Assembly (NCBI GenBank): GCA_046348685.1
Contig: JAXMDT010000012.1
Location: 1 to 62,217 of the forward strand
Direction: 5' to 3'
Length of the DNA stretch: 62,217 nucleotides
DNA from: JAXMDT01 sp046348685
GTDB taxonomy: Bacteria > Pseudomonadota > Alphaproteobacteria > Rickettsiales > UBA998
Of the stretch, positions 26,386 to 34,495 are shown piece after piece; the first letter of the stretch is position 1; each line of letters opens with the position of its first letter. Below the pieces are notes generated by a model. That model made no database searches. It had not been told where the DNA came from and saw nothing but the letters and a program-made list of their open reading frames with translations. Both the position numbers and the translations under genes were made by a program.

Positions 26386-26940
26386 TTACTCCTTCACGTG
26401 GATCGTTTTGAGTGATGATGTAAAGTAACCAATACCGGTAATCAGGGTAAGGACTGCAGACGCCCAGAGCAAAAAAGAGCCAATTATGTGTATGTGCGGT
26501 AGAGAAAGCGCCTCCGCAACCAGTAACACAAAAATAGCCAGTAATTGCGTCGCGGTTTTATACTTCGCAAGCCGTGAAACAGGAAGAATGACGCGGCTTT
26601 CGATAAGAAATTCACGCAGTCCCGAAACAAAAAGCTCCCGAAAAATAATGAGAATCGTCGGCCAGATGGCAGCATGACCGGTATGGACAAGTGCAACCAG
26701 CGCCGCGGCCACGACCATTTTGTCAGCTACGGGATCCAGCAGGCGACCCATGCTGGAGCCGACATTCCACAATCTTGCCAGATAGCCATCAAGGAAGTCG
26801 GAAATCGCCGCCAGGAAAAATAAAACGGCCGCCGTGTGATAATAGTTTGGAGAATCCTGCAAAATGGCTCCCACGAGCGGCAGGATCACCAGAATGCGGA
26901 AATAGGTAAGCCAGTTAGGTATGTGGGATCGGAGGTGCAT
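26386..26940 (-). CDS. pgsA: CDP-diacylglycerol-glycerol-3-phosphate 3-phosphatidyltransferase
   Basis: 184 residues. Makes phosphatidylglycerol phosphate in the inner membrane. The CDP-alcohol phosphotransferase signature D-G-x2-A-R-x8-G-x3-D-x3-D is complete in DGYLARLWNVGSSMGRLLDPVADK (about 49-72). Several hydrophobic helices follow. Length is standard. It lies between the PrmA-like gene (33-base gap) and asmA (3-base gap), probably in one transcript starting at secB. Confidence 0.95.
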   Translation of the reverse strand: MHLRSHIPNWLTYFRILVILPLVGAILQDSPNYYHTAAVLFFLAAISDFLDGYLARLWNVGSSMGRLLDPVADKMVVAAALVALVHTGHAAIWPTILIIFRELFVSGLREFLIESRVILPVSRLAKYKTATQLLAIFVLLVAEALSLPHIHIIGSFLLWASAVLTLITGIGYFTSSLKTIHVKE

Positions 26941-26973
26941 GCCCGTGCATCATGGCGTGCTTCTATTGGGGGA

Positions 26974-27513
26974 TCAAGTACTTGTGGAAGTATTTTGAGC
27001 AAGTATTGCTGACCAGCCGTCATAATTTGCGGCATGAATAATCTCAAAATGTGCTGCCAGGCAAAAATGCCGAAATGTTTCCTCCTGCCAGGAAAGAATA
27101 CCGGAGAAACAAATCAATCCGTTGACTTTTAGTAATTTATTTAAGTTTTTCAACCATGGGATCATTGTATCGGTTAGCACATTGCAGAGGATAAGATCAT
27201 ACGGTGCCGCTTTTGTAATTTCTGGAGCATCAGGCCCGTCACTACGAAAAGCGCGGATGCTGTCTGCCATACCGTTCAAGGCGGCATTCTTTTCAGTCTG
27301 GAGAACTGCGTCCGGCGAAATATCCGTTGCCAGCACGTTGGCATCCAACAGCGAAACAGCGGCGATCGACAGCACGCCGGAGCCACAGCCAATATCAAGC
27401 ACCTTTGCTAAAGTCGTATGCTCAGACAGGCCTTCAAGGATATGAAGAACTAATTGCGTAGAGGGATGGCCACCGGAACCAAACGCATGGCCGGCTTCCA
27501 GAATAATATCCAT
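26974..27513 (-). CDS. PrmA-like SAM-dependent methyltransferase lacking the N-terminal substrate domain
   Basis: 179 residues from ATG 27513, which overlaps the secB stop as TGATG; the longer frame to 27663 is secB read out of frame. It begins at the family block EAGHAFGSGGHPSTQ (6-20; PrmA usually has DPGxAFGTGxHxTT), continues with the SAM motif VLDIGCGSGVLS (38-49), ATDISPDA and LCNVLTDTM, where PrmA has an N-[IV]-L-A type motif. Ribosomal protein L11 methyltransferases are nearly 300 residues with an extra N-terminal recognition domain, absent here. It may be a free-standing methylase with another protein or small-molecule substrate, so no gene symbol is given. Confidence 0.82.
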   Translation of the reverse strand: MDIILEAGHAFGSGGHPSTQLVLHILEGLSEHTTLAKVLDIGCGSGVLSIAAVSLLDANVLATDISPDAVLQTEKNAALNGMADSIRAFRSDGPDAPEITKAAPYDLILCNVLTDTMIPWLKNLNKLLKVNGLICFSGILSWQEETFRHFCLAAHFEIIHAANYDGWSAILAQNTSTST

Positions 27514-27977
27514 CAGGCAACGCTGGCTGAAGGATTCTTGCCATAGCGTTCCTGGAACAGGCGGTAGAAATCGATCGGCTCCAGCAACAGTGGCGGAAAA
27601 CCGGCATCGCGCGTGATATCGGCGATCACGCGGCGGGCGAAGGGAAAAAGAATGAATGCGCAATCTACAAGCAGCAGCTGTTCAACCTTGTCTTCCGGAA
27701 TATTGCTGAGACCAAAAATACCGGCATATGTCAGATCGACGATAAACAGCGTACGCTCCGAAGAGGCGCGGACGGTGAATACCATTGCCAACTCAAACAG
27801 TTCATCCTGAAGCTTCTGCGCAACGAGATCGACGTTCATATCGACTTTAGGTGCTTCTTTCAGCGCGAGCAGGCTGGCTGGTGCATGCGGATTTTCCAGC
27901 GAAAGATCCTTGATGTATTGAGCACGGAGTGCAAAGCGCGGCGCGCCATCGGGCTGGATTGGTTGGTCTTGTTCCAT
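27513..27977 (-). CDS. secB: Protein-export chaperone SecB
   Basis: 154 residues. Cytosolic tetrameric chaperone that hands unfolded preproteins to SecA, encoded at 57.5-60.2 kb. Family features are RAQYIKDLSLENPHAP (about 18-33), DMNVDLVAQKL (about 46-56), AGIFGL and the acidic C-terminal-half segment LLLVDCAFILFPFARRVIADITRDAGFPPLLLEPIDF. GAGGAAA precedes ATG 27977. It is first in a minus-strand run with the methyltransferase, pgsA and asmA, and divergent from the Tim44-like gene, a common alphaproteobacterial pairing. Confidence 0.96.
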   Translation of the reverse strand: MEQDQPIQPDGAPRFALRAQYIKDLSLENPHAPASLLALKEAPKVDMNVDLVAQKLQDELFELAMVFTVRASSERTLFIVDLTYAGIFGLSNIPEDKVEQLLLVDCAFILFPFARRVIADITRDAGFPPLLLEPIDFYRLFQERYGKNPSASVA

Positions 27978-28109
27978 AAATTTCCTCGTAAATAATCAGC
28001 TGGCTTATAGCAAATGCACAATCGTTACTCCATGATTTTTACTCTTTTATGTCAGAAAGGATTGCTAATTTTTCTTGGAAAACGAAATTTTTACTCCTAG
28101 ATTAAGACC

Positions 28110-28775
28110 ATGAGCGCCGATTTGATCGTACTGGCTGCGATAGCCATCTTTATCCTCCTGAGATTACGCAGTGTTCTGGGGCAGAAAATTGGCCATGACC
28201 AAGGTGCATCCAAGATGAAGGAGCCGCTGGGCGAGGACTCGGAGCGCGTTATTCAAATCGGGCCGAAAACCATCGATAACGATCTGGATGAAACATTGCG
28301 CCAGGCTTTGCGTGAGCCGGAAAAAGTACCTGATTCTCTAAAGGATTCCGTTGCAGCACTGCGTGTGATCGATCCTGGTTTCAGCCTGCGTGATTTCCTG
28401 AAGGGCGCGGATGTTGCCTTCGAAATGGTTGTGCAGGCCTTTGCAAAGGATCAGCGCGATACATTAAAGCAGCTTCTTTCCAAAGACCTGTTCCAGCAGT
28501 TCCGTGATGCCCTGGATGCGCGTAAAAGAGATGATTCGTATGAAGAGGTCACCTTGGTTGCCGTGCTTAAAACAGAGCCGGTTTCCGTTGAATGCAAAAA
28601 AAATATCGCCACCATCGTCGTTCGCTTTGAAAGCGAACAAATTCGTGTGACGCGGGGCAAAGACGGAAAAATCATTTCCGGCGATCCCTCCGCGATACAG
28701 ACCGCAGACGATGAATGGACGTTCGAAAAAGATATGCGTTCTTCCAATCCCAACTGGACTATCGTTGCCACGTAG
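28110..28775 (+). CDS. Tim44/TimA-family inner-membrane protein
   Basis: 221 residues. One N-terminal membrane helix (about 3-20, ending in arginines), a charged linker, then a Tim44-like domain (about 85-220: DPGFSLRDFLKGADVAFEMVVQAFAKDQRDTLKQLLS, and the final WTFEKDMRSSNPNWTIVAT, typical of the family). Mitochondrial Tim44 anchors the import motor; bacterial TimA function is not settled, though its regular place between secB and mltA fits an envelope or export role. Followed by mltA after 3 bases. Confidence 0.9.
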   Translation: MSADLIVLAAIAIFILLRLRSVLGQKIGHDQGASKMKEPLGEDSERVIQIGPKTIDNDLDETLRQALREPEKVPDSLKDSVAALRVIDPGFSLRDFLKGADVAFEMVVQAFAKDQRDTLKQLLSKDLFQQFRDALDARKRDDSYEEVTLVAVLKTEPVSVECKKNIATIVVRFESEQIRVTRGKDGKIISGDPSAIQTADDEWTFEKDMRSSNPNWTIVAT

Positions 28776-28778
28776 CGC

Positions 28779-29840
28779 ATGCGGCATCAGATTTTATTCT
28801 CAGCCCTCATACTGGTTTTGACGGCCTGCCACTCCGTCAATGCTGGAGTTGCCCTTGCCCCTACTGACTATGCCCGTGTGCCCGGATGGTCATCCGACAA
28901 ACATGACCAGGCGCTGAAAAGTTTTTTTCATTCCTGCGAAACCATGGTGCTGAAGCCGGGCCAAAAACTCAAGGTCGCGGGAAAATCAATTCGTTCCGAA
29001 ACCTGGCAAACCCTCTGCCATGAAGCTTTAGGCTTACGTAATACCCCATGGGCCGCTAAAGGATTTTTCGAGAAATATTTTATTCCTTATCAGCTTGTCG
29101 AACGGGGCGAAGTCGATGGCAAGCTGACCGGCTATTATGCGCCTTTGCTGCGAGGTTCGTTGCATCGCGGCGGCCGCTATCAATACGCCGTTTATGCCGC
29201 GCCGCCTGAGCTTAAAGGCGGCGTGCCGTTTTTAACGCGCAAGGAAATCGACCAGGGCGCATTGGCCGGACGCGGCTTGGAACTGATGTATCTTGACGAT
29301 CCGGTGATGCTGTACTTCCTGCAGGTTCAGGGTACTGGGCTTGTCGAAATGAATGATGGTTCGATGATGCGTCTCAGTTATGCCGATAATAATAATTATG
29401 CGTATTACGCTATCGGTAAGGAGCTGATTCGCCGCGGCGCGCTTGAATCGCATGAGGTTTCACTCAATGCGATCCGTGCCTGGATGTACGCGCATCCGTC
29501 CGAGGCGATCGAAGTCATGCAGGCCAATCCACGCTATATTTTTTTCAAGCTGGACCGCCATGGCGAAGCTTTCGGTGCGCAGGGCGTGCCGCTGACTCCC
29601 GAACGCTCGCTTGCGGTGGATCCCGCTTATATTCCCTATGGTTTGCCAATTTTCGTATCGACGACGCTGGGGCTGGATGGCACGCCCTATGAGCGCCTGA
29701 TGATTGCGCAGGATACGGGAAGCGCCATTAAAGGCGCGATTCGCGGCGATATTTATTTCGGTATCGGCCACGAAGCGGAAAAGCGCGCAGGCCCTATGAA
29801 CAACGCCGGTCAATTCACTTTGTTGATTCCCCGTGACTGA
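28779..29840 (+). CDS. mltA: Membrane-bound lytic murein transglycosylase A (lipoprotein)
   Basis: 353 residues. Signal peptide with lipobox LTAC (Cys17) predicts an outer-membrane lipoprotein. It cleaves peptidoglycan glycan strands to 1,6-anhydro-muramyl ends. MltA barrel and 3D domain markers: LTGYYAPLLRGS (about 109-120), YLDDPVMLYFLQVQGTG (about 171-187), NPRYIFFK, DPAYIPYGLPIFV (about 279-291) and the catalytic-Asp region IAQDTGSAIKGAIRGDIYFG (about 307-326). Length is usual. Its stop overlaps the Smr gene by 8 bases. Confidence 0.95.
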   Translation: MRHQILFSALILVLTACHSVNAGVALAPTDYARVPGWSSDKHDQALKSFFHSCETMVLKPGQKLKVAGKSIRSETWQTLCHEALGLRNTPWAAKGFFEKYFIPYQLVERGEVDGKLTGYYAPLLRGSLHRGGRYQYAVYAAPPELKGGVPFLTRKEIDQGALAGRGLELMYLDDPVMLYFLQVQGTGLVEMNDGSMMRLSYADNNNYAYYAIGKELIRRGALESHEVSLNAIRAWMYAHPSEAIEVMQANPRYIFFKLDRHGEAFGAQGVPLTPERSLAVDPAYIPYGLPIFVSTTLGLDGTPYERLMIAQDTGSAIKGAIRGDIYFGIGHEAEKRAGPMNNAGQFTLLIPRD

Positions 29841-30366
29841 GCGCCGCAAACCTCCACAGACCGTGCCGCGTACCTTGAGCAAGGAAGAAATGGCGATCTG
29901 GCATCATATTGCCGAGCAGATCACGCCCATCAAGAAAAAACCGCGCCGGGAAGAAGAACCGCCAAAATTAATTAAAGCCAAACGTCCTGCAAGGCCCGCC
30001 GAGGACCAGACGCCGTTTGCGCTGCCGGTTCATAAAGGAAATCCGCCTAAAGATAAAATCGATCAGAATATGCTGGCCCGCATCAAGGATGGCAGGCAAC
30101 GGCCGGAAGGCAGGATCGATCTGCATGGCATGACGGAAGACCAGGCTTACATCCACCTGAAATCCGCGCTGGCGCTTGCCTACGAGAATAACGCGCGCGT
30201 GGTTCTGGTAATTACCGGTAAGGGGAAGGGAGGCGAGGGCCTTCTCAAGCGCCGGGTACCCTATTGGCTGGATGATGATTGCGCTGCCTTGATCACCGCC
30301 TATCAGACGGCTTTGCAAAAAGATGGCGGCGCCGGCGCGCTTTATGTTACGCTGCGCCGTAAATGA
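29833..30366 (+). CDS. Smr-domain protein
   Basis: 177 residues from GTG 29833. A basic, proline-rich N-terminal half (PRTLSKEEMAIWHHIAEQITPIKKKP, low complexity to about residue 75) leads to a small Smr domain with IDLHGMT (about 95-101) and VITGKGKGGEGLLKRRVPYWL (about 124-144). Smr domains are found in MutS2 and as stand-alone proteins and often have DNA- or RNA-nicking activity. The mltA-smr pairing is widespread in alphaproteobacteria. The start lies inside mltA, consistent with translational coupling. Confidence 0.92.
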   Translation: MTERRKPPQTVPRTLSKEEMAIWHHIAEQITPIKKKPRREEEPPKLIKAKRPARPAEDQTPFALPVHKGNPPKDKIDQNMLARIKDGRQRPEGRIDLHGMTEDQAYIHLKSALALAYENNARVVLVITGKGKGGEGLLKRRVPYWLDDDCAALITAYQTALQKDGGAGALYVTLRRK

Positions 30367-30378
30367 CGGTCAGGCAGG

Positions 30379-31059
30379 ATGACAGACACTCCCCCGCATA
30401 TACTTGTTGTCGATGATGATAAACGCCTGCGTGAGCTCTTGACTAAATTCCTGCGTGAAGAAGGATTTCTGGTGACGCCTGCAATCGATGCTAAGGATGC
30501 GCGCAAGAAGCAGCAGTATTTCGATGTCGATCTGATCGTTCTTGACCGCATGATGCCGGGAGAAAATGGGGTTGAATTTGCCCGCAGCGTCCGGCAAATA
30601 TCGACCGTGCCTATTCTAATGCTGACGGCCATGGGAGAAGTGGAAGCGAGGATCGATGGACTTGAGGCGGGCGTAGATGACTATCTTAGCAAACCCTTTG
30701 AGCCCAAGGAATTGCTTCTTAGAATCCGAAGCATTCTTAAACGCAGTGCCCCAAATGTAATCGCTCAGGACGTTCAAATCGGCCAATTACGCTTCGATCT
30801 GAAAAAAGCGCAGCTTTGGAAGGGTGAGGAACATGTATATCTTACCGAGAGCGAAACACAGCTTATCCTGGCGCTGATCAACCGCCAAGGTGAAACATTA
30901 TCCCGCCAGGAACTAGCCAGGCTTTCCGGTGATTCGGATGCTAATGAGCGCAGCGTAGACGTGCTGGTAACGCGGCTCAGAAAAAAGATTGAACCTAATC
31001 CCGCCAAGCCGCTTTACCTGCATACAGTGCGTGGCGTGGGATATGTGCTGAAAGTATAA
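30379..31059 (+). CDS. ompR: OmpR-family response regulator
   Basis: 226 residues. Receiver with acidic D12-D14, phospho-acceptor D56 (VLDRMMP) and K105 (LSKPFEP); C-terminal winged helix including LTESETQLILALINRQGETLSRQELARLSG and SVDVLVTRLRKKIEPNP. It lies 12 bases after the Smr gene and 2 bases before a histidine-kinase gene, forming a two-component pair. Sequence fits the OmpR branch used in alphaproteobacteria for osmotic, pH or envelope responses; the signal is unknown. The gene symbol reflects subfamily, not proven role. Confidence 0.88.
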   Translation: MTDTPPHILVVDDDKRLRELLTKFLREEGFLVTPAIDAKDARKKQQYFDVDLIVLDRMMPGENGVEFARSVRQISTVPILMLTAMGEVEARIDGLEAGVDDYLSKPFEPKELLLRIRSILKRSAPNVIAQDVQIGQLRFDLKKAQLWKGEEHVYLTESETQLILALINRQGETLSRQELARLSGDSDANERSVDVLVTRLRKKIEPNPAKPLYLHTVRGVGYVLKV

Positions 31060-31061
31060 AT

Positions 31062-32396
31062 ATGCATGCCGTCTTCCAGCTCTGGAAACGATTTCTGCCG
31101 CGCAGCCTTTTCGGGCGCGCGTTGCTTATTCTGGTTATACCGACCGTACTGGTACAGGCGGTGGCTATCTATATGTTTTATGAGCGCCACTGGGACAGTA
31201 TCGTGCGGAATATGTCAGCGTCGCTCGCCGGCGAAGTGGCGCTCCTTGTCTATCAATTCGACCATACGCGTGTGGAAACGCATGACACCTGGACCTGGCT
31301 CGCCGATACCATGCTCGGCATCACGGTTCGATTTTCGGAAAATCCGCTTGATAGAGCGCATGATAAAGACCCGCGGTTTGAAAAATTCCGGTTCCATCTG
31401 CGCAAGCGGCTCGACTATCCGTTCACCATCCGTCAATTGCCAGGCGACGGCAATATTATCATTCGCATACAGACCCATCAGGGTGTTCTGGAAGCGGAAG
31501 TCAGCAAGAAACGCCTTGTCAGCTCTACAACATCGATTTTCGTAATCGGGATGGTGTCTTCAGCGCTGGTCTTGCTTCTGGTAGCCATTCTTTTCATGCG
31601 TAACCAGATACGTCCTATTGCACGGCTGGCAAAGGCCGCCGAAGGGTTTGGTATGGGAGTGGATGACCCGTTGTTTCGTCCTTCGGGCGCATCGGAAGTG
31701 CGTCAGGCGGCGCGTGCGTTTCTAACAATGAAAACGCGTATTTCCCGTCAGATTGCAACGCGTACCGATATGCTTTCCGGTATTTCGCACGATTTGAAAA
31801 CGCCGTTGACGCGCATGAAGCTCCAGCTCGCCATGTTGCCGCCGAGCGATGAGGTGCGGGCCTTGCAGCGGGACGTGGAAGACATGCGATATATGATTCA
31901 GGAGTATCTTGATTTTGCGCGCGGTGACGATGGCGAAGAAAGTACCGCGACAGATATGACGGACTTCCTGAAAGCGGTCGTGATGCCCTTTCAGGAAAGT
32001 GGCGATCCCGTTACTTTCGAGACGTCGGCAAGTTCAGTGCTTCCCATCAAAAAGAGGCAGCTGCGCCGGGCGTTCGATAACCTGATCACCAATGCCATGC
32101 GCTATGGTGTTGAGTGCCGTATCAGTCTGGAGCAGACGCCGCGCACCTTGAGCATTTACGTTGACGATAAGGGCTCCGGTATTCCCGAAGATCAGATGGA
32201 GACGGTGTTTCAGCCCTTTCGTCGCTTAGAAGAATCGCGCAATGAAGAAACGGGTGGGGTCGGTTTGGGGCTTACGATTGCGCGGGATATCATTCAATCG
32301 CACGGCGGTGAAATCTTGCTGCGTAATCGCAGACTGGAAGATGGAACGATCGAAGGATTGCGTGTCATCGTTCGTTTACCCATTCCTAAATCGTAA
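31062..32396 (+). CDS. envZ: EnvZ-like sensor histidine kinase
   Basis: 444 residues. Membrane helices at about 20-40 and 158-179 flank a periplasmic sensor of about 115 residues; a HAMP domain follows (NQIRPIARLAKAAEGFGMG). The dimerisation/phosphoacceptor box is ISHDLKTPLTRMK with H243. ATPase boxes: FDNLITNAMRYG (N), DDKGSGIPEDQ (G1), ETGGVGLGLTIARDIIQSHGG (G2). Partner of the regulator encoded 2 bases upstream. The architecture and the arginine-rich cytoplasmic start match EnvZ of alphaproteobacteria. Confidence 0.9.
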   Translation: MHAVFQLWKRFLPRSLFGRALLILVIPTVLVQAVAIYMFYERHWDSIVRNMSASLAGEVALLVYQFDHTRVETHDTWTWLADTMLGITVRFSENPLDRAHDKDPRFEKFRFHLRKRLDYPFTIRQLPGDGNIIIRIQTHQGVLEAEVSKKRLVSSTTSIFVIGMVSSALVLLLVAILFMRNQIRPIARLAKAAEGFGMGVDDPLFRPSGASEVRQAARAFLTMKTRISRQIATRTDMLSGISHDLKTPLTRMKLQLAMLPPSDEVRALQRDVEDMRYMIQEYLDFARGDDGEESTATDMTDFLKAVVMPFQESGDPVTFETSASSVLPIKKRQLRRAFDNLITNAMRYGVECRISLEQTPRTLSIYVDDKGSGIPEDQMETVFQPFRRLEESRNEETGGVGLGLTIARDIIQSHGGEILLRNRRLEDGTIEGLRVIVRLPIPKS

Positions 32397-32400
32397 GCCG

Positions 32401-32434
32401 AAATAAAAAAGGGCGCTGCCGAAGCAACGCCCTT
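32401..32434 (-). terminator. Intrinsic terminator of the phasin gene
   Basis: AAGGGCG (32409-32415) pairs with CGCCCTT (32428-32434), with a further TGC/GCA pairing around a CGAA loop. Read on the minus strand the stem is followed by TTTTTTATTT (complement of 32401-32410), a good U tract. It lies 23 bases after the phasin stop; on the plus strand there is no T run, so the kinase transcript would not use it efficiently. Confidence 0.88.
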
Positions 32435-32456
32435 AGGAAAGTCAGGGAGAGAAAAA

Positions 32457-32897
32457 TTACGCAGCGGCCTTTTTAGAAAGGCGGGTGATTTCTTCCATGG
32501 ATTGCGACGCGCGTTTGTTGATAAGATCAAACGCATCCATGCATGATTTGGAAATCATCTCGGAAATTTCACGTGCGCTGGAAACGGAATTCTCATAAGC
32601 GGAGCGCGTGAACGCAGCTTGCTTCTGAGTATTCATTTCAGGAGAGTTGTTCGTCAGCAGGTCTTTTGTCGTTTTCAAAAACTCTTCAACGTTTTCCTGC
32701 ATGATTTCGGTTTGACGGCGGGTAACTGCCTGCATGCCCTCGAGCATCATTTGATTTACAGCTGAAAATGCTTCCGCATTTTTTCGTCCGGTGGCAAGCC
32801 AGCCGCTCATATCGATAGATGGAGCCTTGAACTCGCCGAACGCTTTGAACATGTCATTCTTGAACACATTATTATATGCTTTGTTTGTAGTAGCCAT
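32457..32897 (-). CDS. Phasin family protein
   Basis: 146 residues from ATG 32897, chosen because GGGGGA lies 7 bases upstream and the protein then begins MATTNKAYNNVFKND; an in-frame ATG at 32945 would add 16 unrelated residues. Alpha-helical with the phasin_2 pattern: FKAPSIDMSGWLATGRKNAEAF (about 21-42), NQMMLEGMQAVTRRQTEIMQE (about 47-67) and SAREISEMISKSCMDAFDLINKR. Phasins coat polyhydroxyalkanoate granules. It has its own promoter-like sequence and terminator, so it is a monocistronic and probably well expressed gene. The PHA synthase is not in the window. Confidence 0.9.
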   Translation of the reverse strand: MATTNKAYNNVFKNDMFKAFGEFKAPSIDMSGWLATGRKNAEAFSAVNQMMLEGMQAVTRRQTEIMQENVEEFLKTTKDLLTNNSPEMNTQKQAAFTRSAYENSVSSAREISEMISKSCMDAFDLINKRASQSMEEITRLSKKAAA

Positions 32898-32947
32898 GAG
32901 AGAATCCCCCAAAAGGTTAGTGACGCAGTCATGCTGCGTTTGCACAC

Positions 32948-32976
32948 ACTATGGCCAAACGGACATATCCCGTCAA
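32948..32976 (-). promoter_or_regulatory. Probable sigma70-type promoter of the phasin gene
   Basis: On the minus strand TTGACG (complement of 32971-32976) is followed after 17 bases by CATAGT (complement of 32948-32953). Leader of about 45 bases to ATG 32897. Spacing is ideal and the -35 is near consensus; the -10 is weaker. Confidence 0.45.
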
Positions 32977-33014
32977 TATAATTTTTGTGCGGTGCAATAA
33001 ATTTTCTAAAAAAC

Positions 33015-33851
33015 TTAGCCCTGTTGTTTTTTTGCTGCAACCGAGAGTTGTGTAGCGCGATGGATAGCCAGTTGTACCGCTTCCTGAATTAAACGCAGCA
33101 TGCCGGACGGATTCATCAGATGCGCCAGCGCCGCTTCCGTCGTACCGCCCGGGCTTGTGACATTGCGTCTAAGATCGATCAGCGGTTCTTTGCTTGATAT
33201 GGCCAGCTGGCTGGCACCATGCACTGTGTGTACAACAAGTTTTTTGGCTGTCTCTTCGTCGAACCCTGCATCGATCGCCGCGGCTATCAGGCATTCCATA
33301 AAATAAAAAACGTAGGCTGGCCCGCTGCCTGAGATTGCCGTGACGGGATCCATGAGCGACTCCGTATCCAGCCATAATGTCTCTCCAACAGACGTGAACA
33401 GCGCATCGACAAAGTGTTTATCGTCGGGGCGCGTCTGCTTGTTGGCAATAAGCGCGCTGATGCCCATGCCAACAATAACCGGCGTGTTCGGCATGACGCG
33501 AATAATCCGTGCTGCGCTGCCCAGATATTGTTCATAGAAAGAAAGGGTAAGGCCTGCAGCGATTGAGATGTAGAGCGGCGTATCTCCGAAACGGCTTTTA
33601 TAAATCGGCAACGTCTCCGTCATCATCTGTGGCTTGACGGCAAGGAAAATGGCTTTCGGGTTGACATTTTTGACCGCGTCGAGCGTCTCGTAATAGCTGA
33701 TGCCCGAACTTGCTTTCATCGGATCGGTGACGGTAGGTGCATGATCGACGACATGCACCCTGCCATTCCAACTACGCGCGACGAGCCATTGGCCCAACAA
33801 GGCCGAGCCCATTTTGCCGCAGCCGACAAGTAGCAGGGAATCATCACTCAT
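33015..33851 (-). CDS. proC: Pyrroline-5-carboxylate reductase
   Basis: 278 residues. Last step of proline synthesis, NAD(P)H-dependent. Rossmann motif GCGKMGSALL (about 10-19), AVKPQMM (about 71-77), RVMPNTPV (about 118-125), ISGSGPAYVFYFMECLIAAAIDAG (about 172-195) and the C-terminal VTSPGGTTEAAL (about 231-242) are all present. Length normal. ATG lies 3 bases after the YbjN-like gene stop, an arrangement seen in other alphaproteobacteria. Confidence 0.96.
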   Translation of the reverse strand: MSDDSLLLVGCGKMGSALLGQWLVARSWNGRVHVVDHAPTVTDPMKASSGISYYETLDAVKNVNPKAIFLAVKPQMMTETLPIYKSRFGDTPLYISIAAGLTLSFYEQYLGSAARIIRVMPNTPVIVGMGISALIANKQTRPDDKHFVDALFTSVGETLWLDTESLMDPVTAISGSGPAYVFYFMECLIAAAIDAGFDEETAKKLVVHTVHGASQLAISSKEPLIDLRRNVTSPGGTTEAALAHLMNPSGMLRLIQEAVQLAIHRATQLSVAAKKQQG

Positions 33852-33854
33852 GTG

Positions 33855-34358
33855 TTATGCTTCGCCCATAGGCTCCATAATGGCCATTTGAAGCGCTTGC
33901 TCCGTATCCTTGCCGCCCCAAAGTACGGATTGGAAAGCAGGATAAAAACGCTCGCATTCGGATACCGCCACATCGATGATCTGCTCCAGCAGTTCCGCAC
34001 TGATGCTACGCGGGCCTTTTAGAAGCTGGGCGTAGCGGTAGCAGATATTACCGTCGTGGCCGATCATATCGAAATGGCCCAGAAGAATGTTCTCGTTCAC
34101 TTTTGCAAGCAGTGGGTAAATTAAAGCACGGTGTTTTTCGGGAATCTTTACATCATAGGCGGAGGTAATAATGAACGCGCCCATATTCTCTTCCCATGAG
34201 AGCCACAGGCGGTAGTTGCACCAGCTGCCAGTGAGTTCGGCAATCAACTCCCCATCGATCGGCCGCTCAAATGGCAGCTCGCGGCTGACCATGATTTCTT
34301 CGGCAAGCTCAATAGGATTCGGTGCGATGGTTTCACTTTCCAGAAGGACGTGAGACAT
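33855..34358 (-). CDS. YbjN domain-containing protein
   Basis: 167 residues from ATG 34358, which has GAGGAG 8 bases upstream; an in-frame TTG at 34373 is less likely. The YbjN fold resembles type III secretion chaperones. Visible blocks: WCNYRLWLSWEENMGAFIITSAYDVKIPEKHRA and YPLLAKVNENILLGHFDMIGHDGNICYRYAQLL. Function unknown; in many alphaproteobacteria such a gene directly precedes proC, as here. Probably co-transcribed with proC. Confidence 0.85.
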   Translation of the reverse strand: MSHVLLESETIAPNPIELAEEIMVSRELPFERPIDGELIAELTGSWCNYRLWLSWEENMGAFIITSAYDVKIPEKHRALIYPLLAKVNENILLGHFDMIGHDGNICYRYAQLLKGPRSISAELLEQIIDVAVSECERFYPAFQSVLWGGKDTEQALQMAIMEPMGEA

Positions 34359-34495
34359 CTTAGTTCTCCTCAACTGTTGTTATGATGGCAACGGTCATTT
34401 CCCGTCACTTTCATCATGGCACACAGGCAAGGACAATTCACGTTCAGCCATCAAAATGTGGCGGTGTCGAACAACTATTCACCTATATGTGGGGT

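Noticed and set aside
27513..27663. N-terminal extension of the PrmA-like methyltransferase to 27663
   Set aside because: Those 50 codons are secB read in another frame and do not resemble the PrmA N-terminal domain.
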